Below, piece by piece: positions 43,037-52,618 of a DNA stretch of 64,000 nucleotides. Each line of letters opens with the position of its first letter. The first letter of the stretch is position 1. The stretch comes from a candidate division LCP-89 bacterium B3_LCP (GTDB lineage Bacteria; Electryoneota; B3-LCP), in contig NJBN01000006.1 of assembly GCA_005223185.1 (NCBI GenBank), positions 199,022 through 263,021 on the forward strand, read 5' to 3'. Under the pieces are notes generated by a model. The model did no database searches, was not told the origin of the DNA, and saw only the letters and a list, made by a program, of their open reading frames with translations. The position numbers and the translations under genes were made by a program.

Positions 43037-44479
43037 ATGTTTCAGATCAAATTATCAATTGTGGCTTCTGCATTGTTTGTAGTTTTAGCAGGGGCAATTT
43101 CCTACGCGCAGACGACAATCAGCGGCGTGCAGTCGGGCACGCTGGGACCTGGACAATATCTCGTGGTCGGTGAAGTTACCGTTGGCGGCCAAGATACCCT
43201 GACCATTATGCCGGGCACTGAGTTTCTGCATAATGGAAACCACCAATGGAAAATTTACGGACTCTTCATCGCCGAAGGCATGGAAAATGACAGTATCAGC
43301 TTTGTCCGACAGAATCCCGTTGAAAACCATCGATGGGGTGGACTTCGTTTCCAGTCCGGCGCCTCAGCCAACAGCACCATCGATTATGTAATAATCGACA
43401 ACTGCAAGAATGAGTTCAATTTTAATTACGACCTCGGCGGCGGTATTTATACCGATGGTGTTCCGATTACAGTCACCAATTCCAGAATTTCGGAATGCGA
43501 TAATTATTGGGGTGGCGGCGGAGTCTATGCAAGTTCAGCAAATATAATCATCGAAAATTGTATTATAGTGGACTGTGAAGCTTTCGACGACGGTGACGAA
43601 GGCGGTAACGGCGGCGGTATATACCTTTACAACTGCGGCGATGCACAGATTTTAAACAACATAATTGCCCGCAATATCGCAACAGGAGGTTGAGGCAGCT
43701 GTGGAGGCGGCGGGATCCGCTGCGAAAACTCAGTTGCTTTGATATCTCATAACCTGATTTATGACAATATTTCCGTACTTAACGGTGCTGGAATATTTGC
43801 TACTTATTCGTCAACTGTAACGATTATAAATAATACTGTTGTTAATAACGAATGTACCTCAACCTCAACTGAAGCAAAAGGTGGCGGTATTTGCGTTGGA
43901 ACTGGAAATTCTTCCTTTTCTGGACAAAACAACATTATTTACTATAATTCATCTTATAATGATCCTGAAATTTACGGAACCGTGCAACTTACATATTCAT
44001 GCGTTTCAACCGGCTTAGCTGGAACCGGCAATATTTCCAATAGTCCGGAGTTCCTCGATTTAATAGGCGGCGATTTGAATTTGCATGAAACATCACCCTG
44101 TATCGATGCAGGTGATCCGAATAGTCCGCTTGATCCTGATGGAACTACTGCAGATATGGGAGCACTCTTCTATGATCATGGTTTAGGTGTCAACAGCGAC
44201 AATCCGCTAATCCAACCAAGTACTATGCGATTGAGCGCATACCCCAATCCCTTCAATCCTGTTGCGGTCATCAGATACCAATTACCGGTTATGAGCTACG
44301 TATCCCTAATTGTATATGACATTTCCGGTCGATTGGTAACAGAACTTGCCAACGGTTGGCAGGATACGGGGGAGCATGAAGCGATATTCGACGGATCGGA
44401 TTTAGCATCCGGTATTTATATTTACAGGCTTTCGTCCGGTGATCAGGCAATATCAGGTAAGACGGTGCTGATGAAATAA
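43037..44479 (+). CDS. Secreted beta-helix protein interrupted by one in-frame TGA (probable recoding)
   Basis: 480 residues if the TGA at 43691-43693 (codon 219) is read through. Residues 1-218 contain a signal peptide (to about 25), a start unlike the other helix proteins (SGVQSGTLGPGQYLVVGEVT) and beta-helix rungs (NSRISECDNYWGGGGVY, NNIIARNIATGG). The TGA is followed in the same frame, with no further stop, by GSCGGGIRCENS, more rungs, SPCIDAGDPNSPLDPDG and a sorting domain with YPNPFNP ending KTVLMK. Without readthrough, a 218-residue protein lacking the sorting domain would be made. It lacks the IPAxGGSFDF domain. The stop sits in GGTTGAGGCAGC, shared with the gene at 46437. A simple nonsense mutation is the alternative. 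Confidence 0.75.
43691..43723 (+). promoter_or_regulatory. In-frame TGA followed by a SECIS-like hairpin (copy A)
   Basis: TGA at 43691 is followed after 13 nt by a five-pair stem GCGGC (43707-43711) / GCTGC (43719-43723, one G-U) with the loop GGGATCC. Loop position (18 nt after the TGA) and size fit general rules for bacterial SECIS elements, but the loop lacks the GU seen in the E. coli fdhF element. A competing longer fold, GCAGC with GCTGC, is possible. Confidence 0.4.
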
Positions 44480-44711
44480 TAAATATACACAAAGGAGATT
44501 ACCATGGCTAAGAAAATGTTAATGACTTTGCTTGCGGGAATGATTGTAATTGCAGGGTTATGTCATGCTGACACCCTCCTCGTTCCCAGCCAATACCCAA
44601 CCATTCAGGCGGGAATTAACGCTTCGAACGATGGGGATACAGTTCTGGTTTCCCCCGAAACCTATATAGAAAATATCGATTTTCGGGGTAAGGAAATCGT
44701 CGTAAAGAGCG
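44461..44711 (+). repeat. Direct repeat copy B: operon junction and 5' end of a beta-helix gene
   Basis: Partner of 41102-41352 at an offset of 3359 bp. Confidence 0.85.
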
Positions 44712-46330
44712 CATCCGGGCCGGTATCCACCGTCATAGACGGAAACCAGGCTGGAAGAGTGGTAACGTTTGAGAGTGGGGAGAGTGTGAACGCCGTATTG
44801 GAAGGATTTACGGTGATGAACGGTGCGGTAAACGGCAGCGGAGGCGGCATCAGATGTACCAACTCATCCAACCCGACCATCGCAAATAACATTATTACGA
44901 GGAACTCGTCCTCAGGGTTCAGTACTAAAGGAGGTGGGATCGGTTGCGACGATTACTCCGACCCGATCATTATAAACAATACAATTACCATGAATACGGC
45001 TAACGACGGAGGTGGAATCGGTTTCGAAGATTGCTTTGTAACCATCACGAATAACACCATCACCAGGAACACCGCCAGCCACGGCGGCGGGATCTACGGC
45101 TACTACGCCGGTGCGCATGTTACTGATAATGTAATCTCAGAGAATTCGGCTTCCAGCTGGGGAGGCGGGTTGGCTGTCCTCGAAGCAACGCACTATTCTC
45201 CGAACCCCATCTGGGAAATCTGTAACAACCTTATCGCGAATAATGATGGTAGCAGCGACGGCGGCGGGTTATCTATCCAATGCTCCTGGCCCGACGGCCA
45301 TAACATCACGAACAACACAATCACCGGGAACACTGCCGACAACGGTGGCGCGATTGCTCTCTGGCTAACAGCAAACCCGGTTATTACAAATACGATCCTT
45401 TGGGGCAACACTGCACCGGAGATATATATCTCTTCGGGAGGAGGAAATCCCACCGTCAATTATAGCAACGTCATGGGCGGCTGGCCGGGAACAGGAAACA
45501 TCGATGACGATCCCTTATTCGTCTATCCAGACCAGAGCGATTACCGCTTGCACTGGGGTTCCCCCTGTATCGATACGGGAGACCCGGTTTCACCTCTGGA
45601 TCCGGATGCCACCATCTGCGATATGGGAGCATTTTTTTACGACCAGAGTATTCCCGTTCGCATCCTGCTGAATCCGCACGAGGCACCCATCGAAATTCCA
45701 GCTGGTGGCGGCAGCTTTGACTACACCATCCAGGCGACCTATATTGACCCAATATCCCAAATAATTAGCGCTTGGTGCGATGTTACACTTCCCACAGGAA
45801 GTATCTATGGTCCAGTTTTAGGACCGGTTTCCATCACGATGGATTCAGCTCAAACCATAAGCCGTGTAAGAACACAGACCGTTCCAGCAGGGGCGCCGAT
45901 GGGTAACTACACATATAATGCTTATGCAACTGTGGGAGCTGATACTTCATCTGATGTGTTTACCTTCGTTAAGTTAGGATCGGTTGGATTGGATGGATTA
46001 GCGGGATGGTTTAATACGGGGGAAGAGTTCGGTGAAGTTGGCGAGGGAAGCACCCCTGCTCTACAGGAAAATTTCGCCTTGTTGGGCGCATTTCCGAATC
46101 CTTTCAATCCCACAACAGTTATTAGTTTCGATTTGCGAGTTGCGAGTTTGGTAAAGTTCACGGTTTATGACATTTCGGGACGAAGGGTTGCTGAATTAGT
46201 AGATGGTTGGCGGGATGTTGGGGTGCATGAGGTTACCTGGAATGCGTCAGAAATGGCATCGGGCATTTATGTTTACCGTCTGACGGCAGGTGAGTTTGCC
46301 GCATCTGGCAAGATGGTGTTGATTAAATGA
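44504..46330 (+). CDS. Secreted right-handed beta-helix protein with T9SS sorting domain (paralogue)
   Basis: 608 residues. The signal peptide and first ~60 residues are almost identical to the gene at 41145. Rungs such as SNPTIANNIITRNSS, KGGGIGCDDYSDPIIINNTI and NTASHGGGIYGYYA run to about 320, then SPCIDTGDPVSPLDPDAT, an IPAGGGSFDY domain (about 395-500) and a sorting domain (FPNPFNP, ending KMVLIK). Where the two TGA-containing paralogues have their stop, this protein has SGFSTKGGGIGC, so the recoded position aligns with a Phe here. Last part of the duplicated block; the sorting domain itself differs from that of 41145. Confidence 0.87.
   Translation: MAKKMLMTLLAGMIVIAGLCHADTLLVPSQYPTIQAGINASNDGDTVLVSPETYIENIDFRGKEIVVKSASGPVSTVIDGNQAGRVVTFESGESVNAVLEGFTVMNGAVNGSGGGIRCTNSSNPTIANNIITRNSSSGFSTKGGGIGCDDYSDPIIINNTITMNTANDGGGIGFEDCFVTITNNTITRNTASHGGGIYGYYAGAHVTDNVISENSASSWGGGLAVLEATHYSPNPIWEICNNLIANNDGSSDGGGLSIQCSWPDGHNITNNTITGNTADNGGAIALWLTANPVITNTILWGNTAPEIYISSGGGNPTVNYSNVMGGWPGTGNIDDDPLFVYPDQSDYRLHWGSPCIDTGDPVSPLDPDATICDMGAFFYDQSIPVRILLNPHEAPIEIPAGGGSFDYTIQATYIDPISQIISAWCDVTLPTGSIYGPVLGPVSITMDSAQTISRVRTQTVPAGAPMGNYTYNAYATVGADTSSDVFTFVKLGSVGLDGLAGWFNTGEEFGEVGEGSTPALQENFALLGAFPNPFNPTTVISFDLRVASLVKFTVYDISGRRVAELVDGWRDVGVHEVTWNASEMASGIYVYRLTAGEFAASGKMVLIK
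45881..45987 (+). repeat. Direct repeat copy B: identical 107-bp segment before the sorting domain
   Basis: Partner of 42531-42637; see there. Confidence 0.85.
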
Positions 46331-46436
46331 TTTAGAGCTTATAAGGCATGTGATCTAAATCAACGATGTTACGCCGATACTTGGATAGATTTACGGGGAT
46401 AATTTGATAAACAACAAAAAGAAAGGAAGAGTTCTT

Positions 46437-48002
46437 ATGAAACGACTTAGTACTGCTGTATGCGTTATTATGCTCCTGGCAATGGCGGCATACGGCGCTA
46501 CAATCTTAGTTCCCGATCAGTACCCCACCATACAGGCAGGGATTAATGCTGCCAGTGCGGGAGATACCGTCTTAGTCTCAGATGGTGACTGGACCGGTCC
46601 CGGGAACAGAGGCCTGGACTTCGGTGGACGTGCCATTGTGGTCATGTCCGCAAACGGCCCTGAAAACTGCGTGATCGACTGCCAGAGCGGCGACCGCGGA
46701 TTCTACTTCCGTTCAGGTGAAACCGCTTCATCGGTTTTATACGGATTCACAATCGTGAATGGATATATGACGCAGGGTGGCGGGATTCACATCGCCAACT
46801 CGAGTCCAACCATCGAGCGCTGCATCGTCTTCGATAATGGTGCTTCATACGGTGGCGGATTCTACATCGCCAACAGCAGCCCGGTTATCGAACACTGCAC
46901 GATCATCGAGAATTCAGCCACTAACGGTGGAGCTGTCTATTCCACCAACTCCAATCCGGACATCAATAGCTGCGTAGTGGCGGATAATACCGCCTCTGGT
47001 TGAGGCAGCCTCTGCAGTGGGATCTACTGCGTATCAGGCAACCCGACCATTACTTACAATGACATCAGCAATTCCGGTGGTAACTTCTATGGTGGTGCAA
47101 CACCTGCAGGAGCCGGGACTATTACCGGTACCAACTACAATGGAGATCCGTGCGATCAGTACAACAATATCTTCTTGGGTCCGCAATTCCCATACGGTGG
47201 TGGCTTTAACGTTAAACCCAGTTCACCTTGTATAGATGCCGGTGACCCAGCCCATCCCAACGATCCTGATGGAACAATCGCCGACCAAGGAGCTCTTCCG
47301 ATTGATCAAAACAATCCCACTATGGCGGTTACCATCAATCTAACTCCAGCACAATCAACAATCTATGTACTTCCCGGTGGTAGTTCCTTCGATTTCTCAA
47401 TTGCTATCGAGAACGTCACTACCAACACTCAGACCGTGGACGTCTGGACTATGGCGCAGCTTCCTAACGGTGCAATGCGCGGTCCCATTATTTTACGGGA
47501 AGATATTGAATTGCCAGCCGGTATGGTCATGAGCCGCGATTTGAATCAGTATGTCCCAGGGTCAGCGCCCGGTGGTTCATACACTTACTTTGGGTTTGTC
47601 GGCATCTATCCAGGCGGTGAGGATGACCTGGATGGATTTAACTTCCTCAAATTTGGGGACGGTGATGGCGCCGGTAACGCCATGCCCGGCTGGTCGTTTG
47701 ATGGCTGGGATACTGAACCGGTATCATCCGTATTGCCGACAGAAGTAACCCTGTCGTCAGCCTATCCGAATCCCTTCAACCCACAGACGACCCTGTCTTT
47801 CTCTCTGCCAGAGGCAGGACAGGTTACTCTGATTGTCTATGACGTATCAGGACGCGAGGTTGCCAGACTATACGACGGTTGGTATGCTGCTGGTGAACAT
47901 CAGGCAGTATTCAATGGCGGTTATCTTGCCAGCGGTCTTTACATAGCTAAATTGACTTCCGCAAACAGCCAATTGACTCAGAAGTTGATGTTGGTGAAGT
48001 GA
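46437..48002 (+). CDS. Secreted beta-helix protein interrupted by one in-frame TGA (probable recoding, second case)
   Basis: 521 residues if the TGA at 47001-47003 (codon 189) is read. The ATG at 46437 is preceded by AAGGAAG; the frame opens earlier at a TTG. A signal peptide (to about 20), LVPDQYPTIQAGINAASAGD and rungs (SSPTIERCIVFDNGASYGGGF, SNPDINSCVVADNTASG) precede the TGA. The same frame continues without another stop through GSLCSGIYCVSGNPTI, SPCIDAGDPAHPNDPDG, a VLPGGSSFDFS domain and a sorting domain (YPNPFNP, ending KLMLVK). The interruption occurs at the same helix position and in the same 12-mer as in the gene at 43037. Last gene of the operon; a terminator follows. Confidence 0.75.
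47001..47030 (+). promoter_or_regulatory. In-frame TGA followed by a SECIS-like hairpin (copy B)
   Basis: TGA at 47001 is followed after 10 nt by a perfect five-pair stem GCAGT (47014-47018) / ACTGC (47026-47030) with the loop GGGATCT, 15 nt after the TGA. Compared with copy A the stem changes on both sides while the loop is conserved except for its last base. A competing GCAG/CTGC hairpin lies nearer the TGA. Confidence 0.4.
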
Positions 48003-48027
48003 TATAAAGTACAACTACTATAAAAAT

Positions 48028-48055
48028 AAGAGGCTGAACTCCGGTTCAGCCTCTT
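48028..48055. terminator. Bidirectional terminator between convergent operons
   Basis: A perfect twelve-pair stem (AAGAGGCTGAAC / GTTCAGCCTCTT), loop TCCG, has T-rich flanks on both sides. It ends the secreted-protein operon and the convergent homoaconitase-like gene. Confidence 0.8.
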
Positions 48056-48084
48056 TGCCGTTTATTTCAGCGTGATATACATCC

Positions 48085-50055
48085 CTATAGCTTCTCCTTC
48101 ACCCAGTTTTCCAGACCACCGGCGATGATTAATTCCTGCGCAGCTTCGCCGATGGGGCTAAGTCGATAGTCCTTATCGTCCAATACTAATCTGCTCTGAC
48201 GGAAGTCAATCTTGGCTGTCAAACCGGTTCTGATGGTGAGCTTCTCCGAACCGAATTTCTCCTTAAAGTCGTTCACCAGTTCCGGCGCTTCGATCACCAA
48301 AAAGCCGTTATTCAAGGCGTTGCGCTTGTAGGTTTCGGAAAATGAACCTGCCAGAACCAGACGGATTCCGCGATATTTCAGCGCAGTTGCCGCTTGCTCC
48401 CTGGAACTCCCGCTGCCGAAGGTGAAACCACCCACCAAGACGTCTCCCTCTTTTACGATTTTACCGAAATCGGGATCGTAGTTTTCCATAACCACAGAAG
48501 CCTGTTGTTCCGGAGTGAAATCATCGATGTAGGTGTATTTCCCTGGGTAGATACCATCCGTATTCATGTTATCCTGGTGGCAGAATATCAGTTCACCTTC
48601 GATTTCTTCAGGGAAACCGTCTAAAATGTTTATCTCAACGGTAACCTTTACTGCCTTCGGTTTGACTTCAGTCTCCCCCTTGAGAGTACCGGATAATGCC
48701 ATTTCTCCGGGAAGATCGATCTTGCCTGAAATTGCCGAAGCCGCCACGACGGCAGGTGAAGCTAAGTAAGCTTCTGCACTCTTGGCTCCCATCCTCCCCT
48801 TGAAATTTCGGTTGGTGGCGGAAATGCCAACCTCACCATCTTCTAAAAGACCCTTACCCAAGCCGATACAAGCTCCGCATCCCGGGGGTAAGGGAATGGC
48901 GCCAGCATCCAGCAGAACCTGCCAATTACCGCGCGCCTTGCTTTCAGCCTGAATCTCATCAGATGCTGCGGCAATGTACAGTTCAACTCCAGGAGCTACT
49001 TTTCTGCCACGCACTACATCAGCAGCATCCGCGAGGTCTTCAAGTCGGCCGTTCACACAGCTCAATACGTACGCCTTATTTATCTTGACGTCACGGTCAC
49101 GCATTTCCATGGCAGGGGCCATCACTTTTACAGTATTAGGACCGGAAACATACGGCTGTACCGTATCCAGATCCAACACCAGTTCGCGGCCGTATTCAGC
49201 GTCGGGATCAGCTTGCAGGCCTTCAGATTGCAGCGCTTTTATTCTGACAGCGTTCATACGCGGATGAAGACCGTTTCCATCCGTATCTGATGGCACTCCA
49301 GCGAGCCCACGTTTTGTAACGGTTTTTACCCGCTCATGTAGCCAATTAATAAGCACATCGTCAATAGGAAAGATTCCCACTAACGCTCCCCATTCAGTGG
49401 TCATATTAGCGATTGTTAGCCGTTCGCTGATGGAGAGATGCCTTAAACCGCTTCCATGGAATTCTATAGCGTGATTCAGCACTTCGTCGTTGTTGAACAA
49501 CCCGCATAGAGCCAGTATAGCGTCTTTACCTGAGACTCCGGCTGGCAACTTTCCATTAAGAACAACTCGCGCCACCGGAGGAACCTGCCACCAGGTGCGT
49601 CCCGTAGCCCAGATTGCGGCAGCATCGGTGCGCACTACAGGCGTCCCTAAACAACCTAAACCACCGTATGTGTTAGAATGACTATCGGATGCAACCACCA
49701 TAGTCCCGGGCCAGGCGTAGCCCTCTTCGCACATAATCTGGTGTCCGATACCTCGTCCGGCGGGATAGAAATCGTTACCCATGTCCCGTGCGAAGGATTC
49801 GATATTAGCGTATTTTTTGACGTTGGCTTCCGAAGTGTCCTGCACGTTATGATCAAGCGCAAAGACGACCTGTCGCGGATCTGCCAATTTTGTCGCGCCG
49901 ATTCCCTTGAACTTGGGAATTACAGCGCCGGTATTATCATGCGTCATCACGTGTGCGGGACGAATGCTGATATAATTGCCGCTGCGAACTTCATGATCGT
50001 TTTTTAGACCAACTGCATGCTTCTGGGCAATCTTTTCGATTAAAGTCTGAGGCAT
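48085..50055 (-). CDS. Aconitase-superfamily hydratase, homoaconitase-like
   Basis: 656 residues from the ATG at 50055 (GGAG upstream). Cysteine ligands of the [4Fe-4S] cluster are visible in LSCVNGRLEDL and PGCGACIGLG; the serine/arginine loop appears as FGSGSSREQAATALKYRGI in the swivel domain (about 555-600). IRPAHVMTHDNTGAVIP and VASDSHSNTYGGLGCLGT are typical of the LeuC/AcnA core. Large and small domains are fused, as in homoaconitases of the fungal type and some bacterial aconitases. It could act in lysine (alpha-aminoadipate), leucine-like or citrate metabolism; no pathway partner is adjacent. Confidence 0.8.
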   Translation of the reverse strand: MPQTLIEKIAQKHAVGLKNDHEVRSGNYISIRPAHVMTHDNTGAVIPKFKGIGATKLADPRQVVFALDHNVQDTSEANVKKYANIESFARDMGNDFYPAGRGIGHQIMCEEGYAWPGTMVVASDSHSNTYGGLGCLGTPVVRTDAAAIWATGRTWWQVPPVARVVLNGKLPAGVSGKDAILALCGLFNNDEVLNHAIEFHGSGLRHLSISERLTIANMTTEWGALVGIFPIDDVLINWLHERVKTVTKRGLAGVPSDTDGNGLHPRMNAVRIKALQSEGLQADPDAEYGRELVLDLDTVQPYVSGPNTVKVMAPAMEMRDRDVKINKAYVLSCVNGRLEDLADAADVVRGRKVAPGVELYIAAASDEIQAESKARGNWQVLLDAGAIPLPPGCGACIGLGKGLLEDGEVGISATNRNFKGRMGAKSAEAYLASPAVVAASAISGKIDLPGEMALSGTLKGETEVKPKAVKVTVEINILDGFPEEIEGELIFCHQDNMNTDGIYPGKYTYIDDFTPEQQASVVMENYDPDFGKIVKEGDVLVGGFTFGSGSSREQAATALKYRGIRLVLAGSFSETYKRNALNNGFLVIEAPELVNDFKEKFGSEKLTIRTGLTAKIDFRQSRLVLDDKDYRLSPIGEAAQELIIAGGLENWVKEKL

Positions 50056-50095
50056 TTTATCTCCATGATAAGGGGTAATATTTAGTCGAAGGTAC

Positions 50096-50124
50096 AATAT
50101 ATGAAGATTCTCCATAAAAAGCAA
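50096..50124 (-). promoter_or_regulatory. Possible promoter of the homoaconitase-like gene
   Basis: On the minus strand, TTGCTT (50119-50124), a 17-bp spacer and TATATT (50096-50101) lie about 40 bp before the ATG at 50055. Confidence 0.5.
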
Positions 50125-50182
50125 GTGGGAACATGGACGGTAATTTTTCCACAACTATGAAGAATTCGATTGCAGTTTTTTG

Positions 50183-50211
50183 TTGACATAGCTTGAGTAA
50201 TAGAGTATATT
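50183..50211 (+). promoter_or_regulatory. Strong promoter of the secreted M3 peptidase gene
   Basis: Consensus TTGACA (50183-50188), a 17-bp spacer and TATATT (50206-50211) lie about 130 bp before the ATG at 50344, leaving a long untranslated leader in which I see no clear structure. Confidence 0.75.
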
Positions 50212-50343
50212 ATATACGTATCCTACCCCATCTCAAGTTATGTTTGCTACCCACAATATGATTACGGATTTGGCAGATCCGCAATCCAGCTTAAATTCGG
50301 AAATACACAAGAAAAATCAATCAATAAACACGAAGGAATAGCA

Positions 50344-52275
50344 ATGAAAACAAAGAACATCTTCATCTTCTTTATCGCTGCTCTCTTTTTGGTGAGTATG
50401 CCTTTCACACTGACTGCTCTGGAACGCAGCGAAATCCCCGACAAGTACAAATGGCACCCGGACCATATCTATCCGAGCCTTGAGGAATGGGAAAAGGACT
50501 TCGAATATTTAGGGGAACAGATTGACGTCCTGGCCGCCTTCAAAGGGCGCTTCGCCGGTGAAAATGCAACTGATCCTGCCGGAGCATTAATTGAGTTCCA
50601 GGAAATCGGTGAAATTCTCGAACAGAAGTTAGAACGCCTCTGGGTGTACGTCATGTTCAACTACCACGTTGACATGGGGAACTCGGACTGGGCTGGAATG
50701 CAGCAGCGTATTCAGATGTTAGCCATTGGATTCAGTCAGAAGTTAGCCTGGGCTGAACCTGAACTGCTGGAAATCCCCCAGGAAACGATGAACAGGTACG
50801 TTGCAGAAAATCCCGAACTCGTCGATTATCAGAAGTCTTTCGATGATATGTACCTGCAGCAGGAACACGTGCTGTCTGAAGCGGAAGAGTCGGTTATAGC
50901 GGCTTCTTACAATATCACCGGGACCTCTCGCGACGTTTTTGGAAAATTAACTGACGTCGATATGAGTTTCGGTGAAATTAAGGACGAAGATAGTGAAACT
51001 ATTGAAGTCACCGACTCAGGTTGGAACAGTTGGCGAGTGGATAAGAACCGCCGTATCAGAGAAGATTACTTTAAAAAGCTGTGGAACGGCTATGAAGGTT
51101 TTGGTAACACTCTGGCAGCTTTGATGAACGGTAATATCAAGAAGAACGTTTACTTCAGCACCGTTCGCAAGTATGACAATACCTTGCAAGCAGCTTTGGA
51201 TGGCTCCTTCATTCCGGAAGACGTCTATGTCAACTTAATAGAGACGACCCGTGCAAATCTGGCGCCTCTGCACAAGTATAACGAGATTCGCAAGCGTCTG
51301 TTAGGTGTGGACCATTACCGCCACTGGGATTACTACGTTTCCCTGGTGGAAGCCGATGAAACTCGTTACACCTGGGAAGAAGGCGTAGATATGATAGTGA
51401 ACGCCTTAAAACCATTGGGCAAACAGTATCGCAAGGATATCAAGATGGCGTTAAACCCTGAGAACGGCTGGTGTGACGCATTCGCCAATGAGAATAAAAG
51501 AGGCGGCGCCTATTCGAGTTCCTGCTATGGTGTGCATCCTTACATGCTGTACAACTTCGACTATACCAAAGGACTAACCTTAGAAGACGTCAGCACCATT
51601 GCGCACGAAGTAGGTCATGCCATGCATACCTACTACTCAGAGAATACCCAGCCATTCCCGAATAAGAGCTACGCCACCTTTAATGCGGAAGTGGCTTCAA
51701 CGGTGAATGAAGCAATTATGGCGACCAAGCTATTGGCTGATGCACGCAAAGCTTACAAAAAGGCAAAGAAAGCAAACAAAGAAGCAGCTAAACAGCGTTT
51801 GATCTATCTGCTTGAAACTAACATCAACGCTGTGCGCACTACCTTCTACCGCCAGACCATGTTTGCCACCTGGGAATGGGAAGCTAACAAGATGGGCGAG
51901 GCGGGGCAACCGTTGACTAAAGACAGTATGAGCAAACTCTACTACGATACTCTGACTGAATTCCACGGACCTGCTGCAGAGTATGAAGAGTTGTCCAGCA
52001 TCTCCTGGGCGCGCATACCGCACTTCTATCGAGGTTACTACGTCTATACCTATGCCACCAGTTATGCTGCTGCGGTTGCACTGGCAACTGACATTAACGG
52101 AAAGAAAAAAGGAGCAGTTAAGAAATATATCGCCTATCTGCAAAGTGGTAGTTCTAAACACCCGGTTGAACTCCTGCAGGATGCAGGTGTCGATATGGCA
52201 ACGCCAGCTCCTGTCGAAGCGTTAGTAGCTTACTTCTCCAATATGGTTGAGGAACTTGACGAACTAACCAGGTAA
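50344..52275 (+). CDS. pepF: M3-family oligoendopeptidase F with signal peptide
   Basis: 643 residues. A cleavable-looking signal peptide (MKTKNIFIFFIAALFLVS..., to about 27) is unusual for PepF, which is normally cytoplasmic. The zinc motif is AHEVGHAMHTYYSE (H421-E422-x2-H425), with a downstream Glu in ATFNAEVASTVNE as third ligand. The overall pattern (KYKWHPDHIYPSLEEWEKD; SSCYGVHPYMLYNFDYTKG) is oligoendopeptidase F. It probably degrades oligopeptides in the periplasm or on the surface, feeding the two peptide transporters encoded downstream. No sorting domain is present. Confidence 0.93.
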   Translation: MKTKNIFIFFIAALFLVSMPFTLTALERSEIPDKYKWHPDHIYPSLEEWEKDFEYLGEQIDVLAAFKGRFAGENATDPAGALIEFQEIGEILEQKLERLWVYVMFNYHVDMGNSDWAGMQQRIQMLAIGFSQKLAWAEPELLEIPQETMNRYVAENPELVDYQKSFDDMYLQQEHVLSEAEESVIAASYNITGTSRDVFGKLTDVDMSFGEIKDEDSETIEVTDSGWNSWRVDKNRRIREDYFKKLWNGYEGFGNTLAALMNGNIKKNVYFSTVRKYDNTLQAALDGSFIPEDVYVNLIETTRANLAPLHKYNEIRKRLLGVDHYRHWDYYVSLVEADETRYTWEEGVDMIVNALKPLGKQYRKDIKMALNPENGWCDAFANENKRGGAYSSSCYGVHPYMLYNFDYTKGLTLEDVSTIAHEVGHAMHTYYSENTQPFPNKSYATFNAEVASTVNEAIMATKLLADARKAYKKAKKANKEAAKQRLIYLLETNINAVRTTFYRQTMFATWEWEANKMGEAGQPLTKDSMSKLYYDTLTEFHGPAAEYEELSSISWARIPHFYRGYYVYTYATSYAAAVALATDINGKKKGAVKKYIAYLQSGSSKHPVELLQDAGVDMATPAPVEALVAYFSNMVEELDELTR

Positions 52276-52618
52276 CGTCAATTTTCCATTTTCGCTGACA
52301 TAGTGAACCGCATGATGAGGGATGGATTCCAATATCTGATGGATCTGTCCCTCATTCTTGTAAATAAGCATGATGAGTGAATAACATGCCTCTAATATCC
52401 GATCTAAGTTGTGATTCTGGAAAATACTAAAATAATCCTTGTGGTATTTAATAAATATTATCGTAATTATCGTTTTAACAATGTATTATAAATACAAGAT
52501 ATGCAATTCATTACTTGATATTGACAAATTTATTGGCTACATTCATATGCGCTTAATGGGATGAACAAATATCTGCTATAGTAAATACTTCTAAATATCC
52601 TCGCTTCAGGAGTTAACC
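52276..52618 (+). other. 343-bp intergenic region before the first POT transporter
   Basis: AT-rich and without a credible gene. It contains one hairpin with an eight-pair stem (ATGAGGGA, 52315-52322 / TCCCTCAT, 52348-52355) lacking a T run, and the putative promoter at 52521. I see nothing else. Confidence 0.6.
52521..52549 (+). promoter_or_regulatory. Possible promoter of the POT transporter pair
   Basis: TTGACA (52521-52526), a 17-bp spacer and CATATG (52544-52549), about 70 bp before the TTG start at 52619. The -10 is a poor match. Confidence 0.4.

Noticed and set aside
43691-43693. Treating the gene at 43037 as two genes or a pseudogene
   Set aside because: The frame is unchanged after the TGA, no ribosome-binding site or signal peptide starts a second gene, and the same situation occurs in a paralogue.
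41400-47000. CRISPR or tandem-repeat array in the beta-helix genes
   Set aside because: The repeated motifs are protein rungs with variable codons, not regularly spaced identical DNA repeats.
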